Shown here one piece after another: positions 63,231 through 64,000 of a stretch of 64,000 nt of DNA; position 1 is the stretch's first letter, and each line of letters begins with the position of its first letter. The DNA is from Pseudomonas sp. R5-89-07 (GTDB lineage: Bacteria > Pseudomonadota > Gammaproteobacteria > Pseudomonadales > Pseudomonadaceae). The translations under genes and the position numbers were made by a program. The notes beneath the pieces were generated by a model. It was not told the DNA's origin. It did not search any database and saw only the letters and a program-made list of their open reading frames with translations. The stretch lies in NCBI RefSeq assembly GCF_003851685.1, contig NZ_CP027727.1, forward strand, positions 1,426,001-1,490,000, read 5' to 3'.

Positions 63231-64000
63231 TCACCCGCTATATTCCGGCCTCCCAGCCAACCCTTCCTTCAAGAAATCCACCAACTTCCTGACCTTCGGC
63301 GATAAATGCCGTTGCTGCGGATACAGCGCCCACACCGCTGTATTCGGTGGCTGATGCGCCTCCAGCAGCGACACCAGCGCGCCACTGTACAGATGCTCCA
63401 GCACGTAATAGTCCGGCAACTGGCACAGCCCCATGCCCTGCAGCGCGGCATCCAGTACCGCCTGCCCACTGTTGCAGCGCCAGTTACCCTGCACCCGCTG
63501 GGAAAATTCGCGTCCGTCCTGGGCCAGTTGCCAGATATCCGAACTGCCGACCAGGCAGTTGTGCCGAGTCAATTCCGACAAACTGTGTGGCCGGCCGTAC
63601 CGAGCGAGGTAGGAAGGTGACGCGCACAAATACATGCGTCGCGCAGCCAGGCGGCTGGCAACCATGCGCGAGTCTTGCAGGCGACCGAGGCGAATCGCCA
63701 GGTCGAGCCCTTCGTGCACCAGGTCCAGCTGGCGGTTACTCAGCTCGATATCGACGCGCAACTGCGGATAAAGCGCCATGAACTGGGTCACAAGCGGCAC
63801 GATAAAGCGTTCGCCATACGCCACGGCGCAGGTCATGCGCAGCATGCCCTTGGGTTCGCTGGTCAGGTCGCCCACCGCACGCAAGGCTTCTTCGCGACCG
63901 TCCTGCAAACGTTGGCAATGTTGCAGGAAGGTCTGGCCCGCTTCGGTTAGTGTGACCTTGCGCGTACTGCGGTAGAGCAGACGCGTTTGCAGCCGCTCTT
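63231..64000 (-). CDS. LysR-family transcriptional regulator, 5' end outside window
   Basis: About 256 residues are visible; the start lies past base 64000. At the right edge the reading is ERLQTRLLYRSTRKVTLTEA, the end of a LysR winged helix, then the linker helix (GQTFLQHCQRLQDGREEAL) and the substrate-binding domain with GMLRMTCAVAYGERFIVPLV, LDLAIRLGRLQDS, LCASPSYLARYGRP and GMGLCQLPDYYV. It belongs to the large CrgA/DmlR-like subgroup. Target genes and effector are unknown; the divergent neighbour is not in the window. Confidence 0.92.
   Translation of the reverse strand, partial: ERLQTRLLYRSTRKVTLTEAGQTFLQHCQRLQDGREEALRAVGDLTSEPKGMLRMTCAVAYGERFIVPLVTQFMALYPQLRVDIELSNRQLDLVHEGLDLAIRLGRLQDSRMVASRLAARRMYLCASPSYLARYGRPHSLSELTRHNCLVGSSDIWQLAQDGREFSQRVQGNWRCNSGQAVLDAALQGMGLCQLPDYYVLEHLYSGALVSLLEAHQPPNTAVWALYPQQRHLSPKVRKLVDFLKEGLAGRPEYSG

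Overview
The window reads as core chromosome of a Pseudomonas, most likely the P. fluorescens group. The evidence is a GC-rich sequence with dense coding, a gene order that (from memory) follows the P. aeruginosa PAO1 PA3692-PA3633 region for long stretches, and several copies of the GTGGGAGGGGGCTTGCCCCC type REP/REPIN repeat seen in P. fluorescens genomes. I see no rRNA, tRNA, insertion sequence, prophage, integron or CRISPR array. About 60 protein genes are supported; two run off the window edges (an OmpA-family lipoprotein on the left, a LysR regulator on the right).

Layout. (1) 1-1.9 kb: envelope lipoproteins (OmpA/LptF-like and DUF4398) behind a candidate AlgU promoter, plus a small unknown protein. 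(2) 2-10.7 kb: ppc, adk and tsaB, then small unknown proteins, a DUF72 protein, a PEP-mutase/isocitrate-lyase-family enzyme, an extensin-like peptidase, a protein built on an internal duplication, and rsmJ. (3) 10.8-15.7 kb: a TetR repressor divergent from an RND efflux pair, corresponding by synteny to mexL-mexJK; no outer-membrane channel gene accompanies it. (4) 15.8-19.8 kb: an unusual 71-residue cysteine-rich small protein, a DUF4197 protein, a YbaY lipoprotein and plsB. (5) 19.9-25.6 kb: cold-shock protein, unknown protein, rlmA, dapE and ndvB, a block that in PAO1 is PA1159-PA1163, so it marks a synteny junction. (6) 25.8-28.3 kb: tcdA facing csdE/csdA, a complete sulfur/tRNA ct6A module. 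(7) 28.4-36.5 kb: lysine genes dapD and dapC, a YffB-type ArsC protein, an Na+/H+ antiporter, glnD and map.

(8) 36.9-63.1 kb: a 26-kb co-directional supercluster: rpsB-tsf-pyrH-frr (translation, UMP), uppS-cdsA-dxr-rseP (isoprenoid and phospholipid precursors, envelope-stress protease), bamA-skp (outer-membrane protein assembly), lpxD-fabZ-lpxA-lpxB (lipid A), rnhB-dnaE, accA, tilS, pyrG-kdsA-eno and ftsB-ispD. Many genes overlap by 4 bp or lie within 20 bp, implying translational coupling, but terminator-like hairpins at several junctions suggest the cluster is split into separately adjusted units. (9) 63.2-64 kb: a LysR regulator facing ispD across a hybrid REP pair.

The least explained items are the 71-aa cysteine-rich protein and the palindrome before it (15.78-16.08 kb), the duplicated-module protein (9.2-9.8 kb), and the arrangement of the REP elements. 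No clearly new multi-gene system is evident. All similarity statements come from reading motifs and from memory of families; no database search was run.
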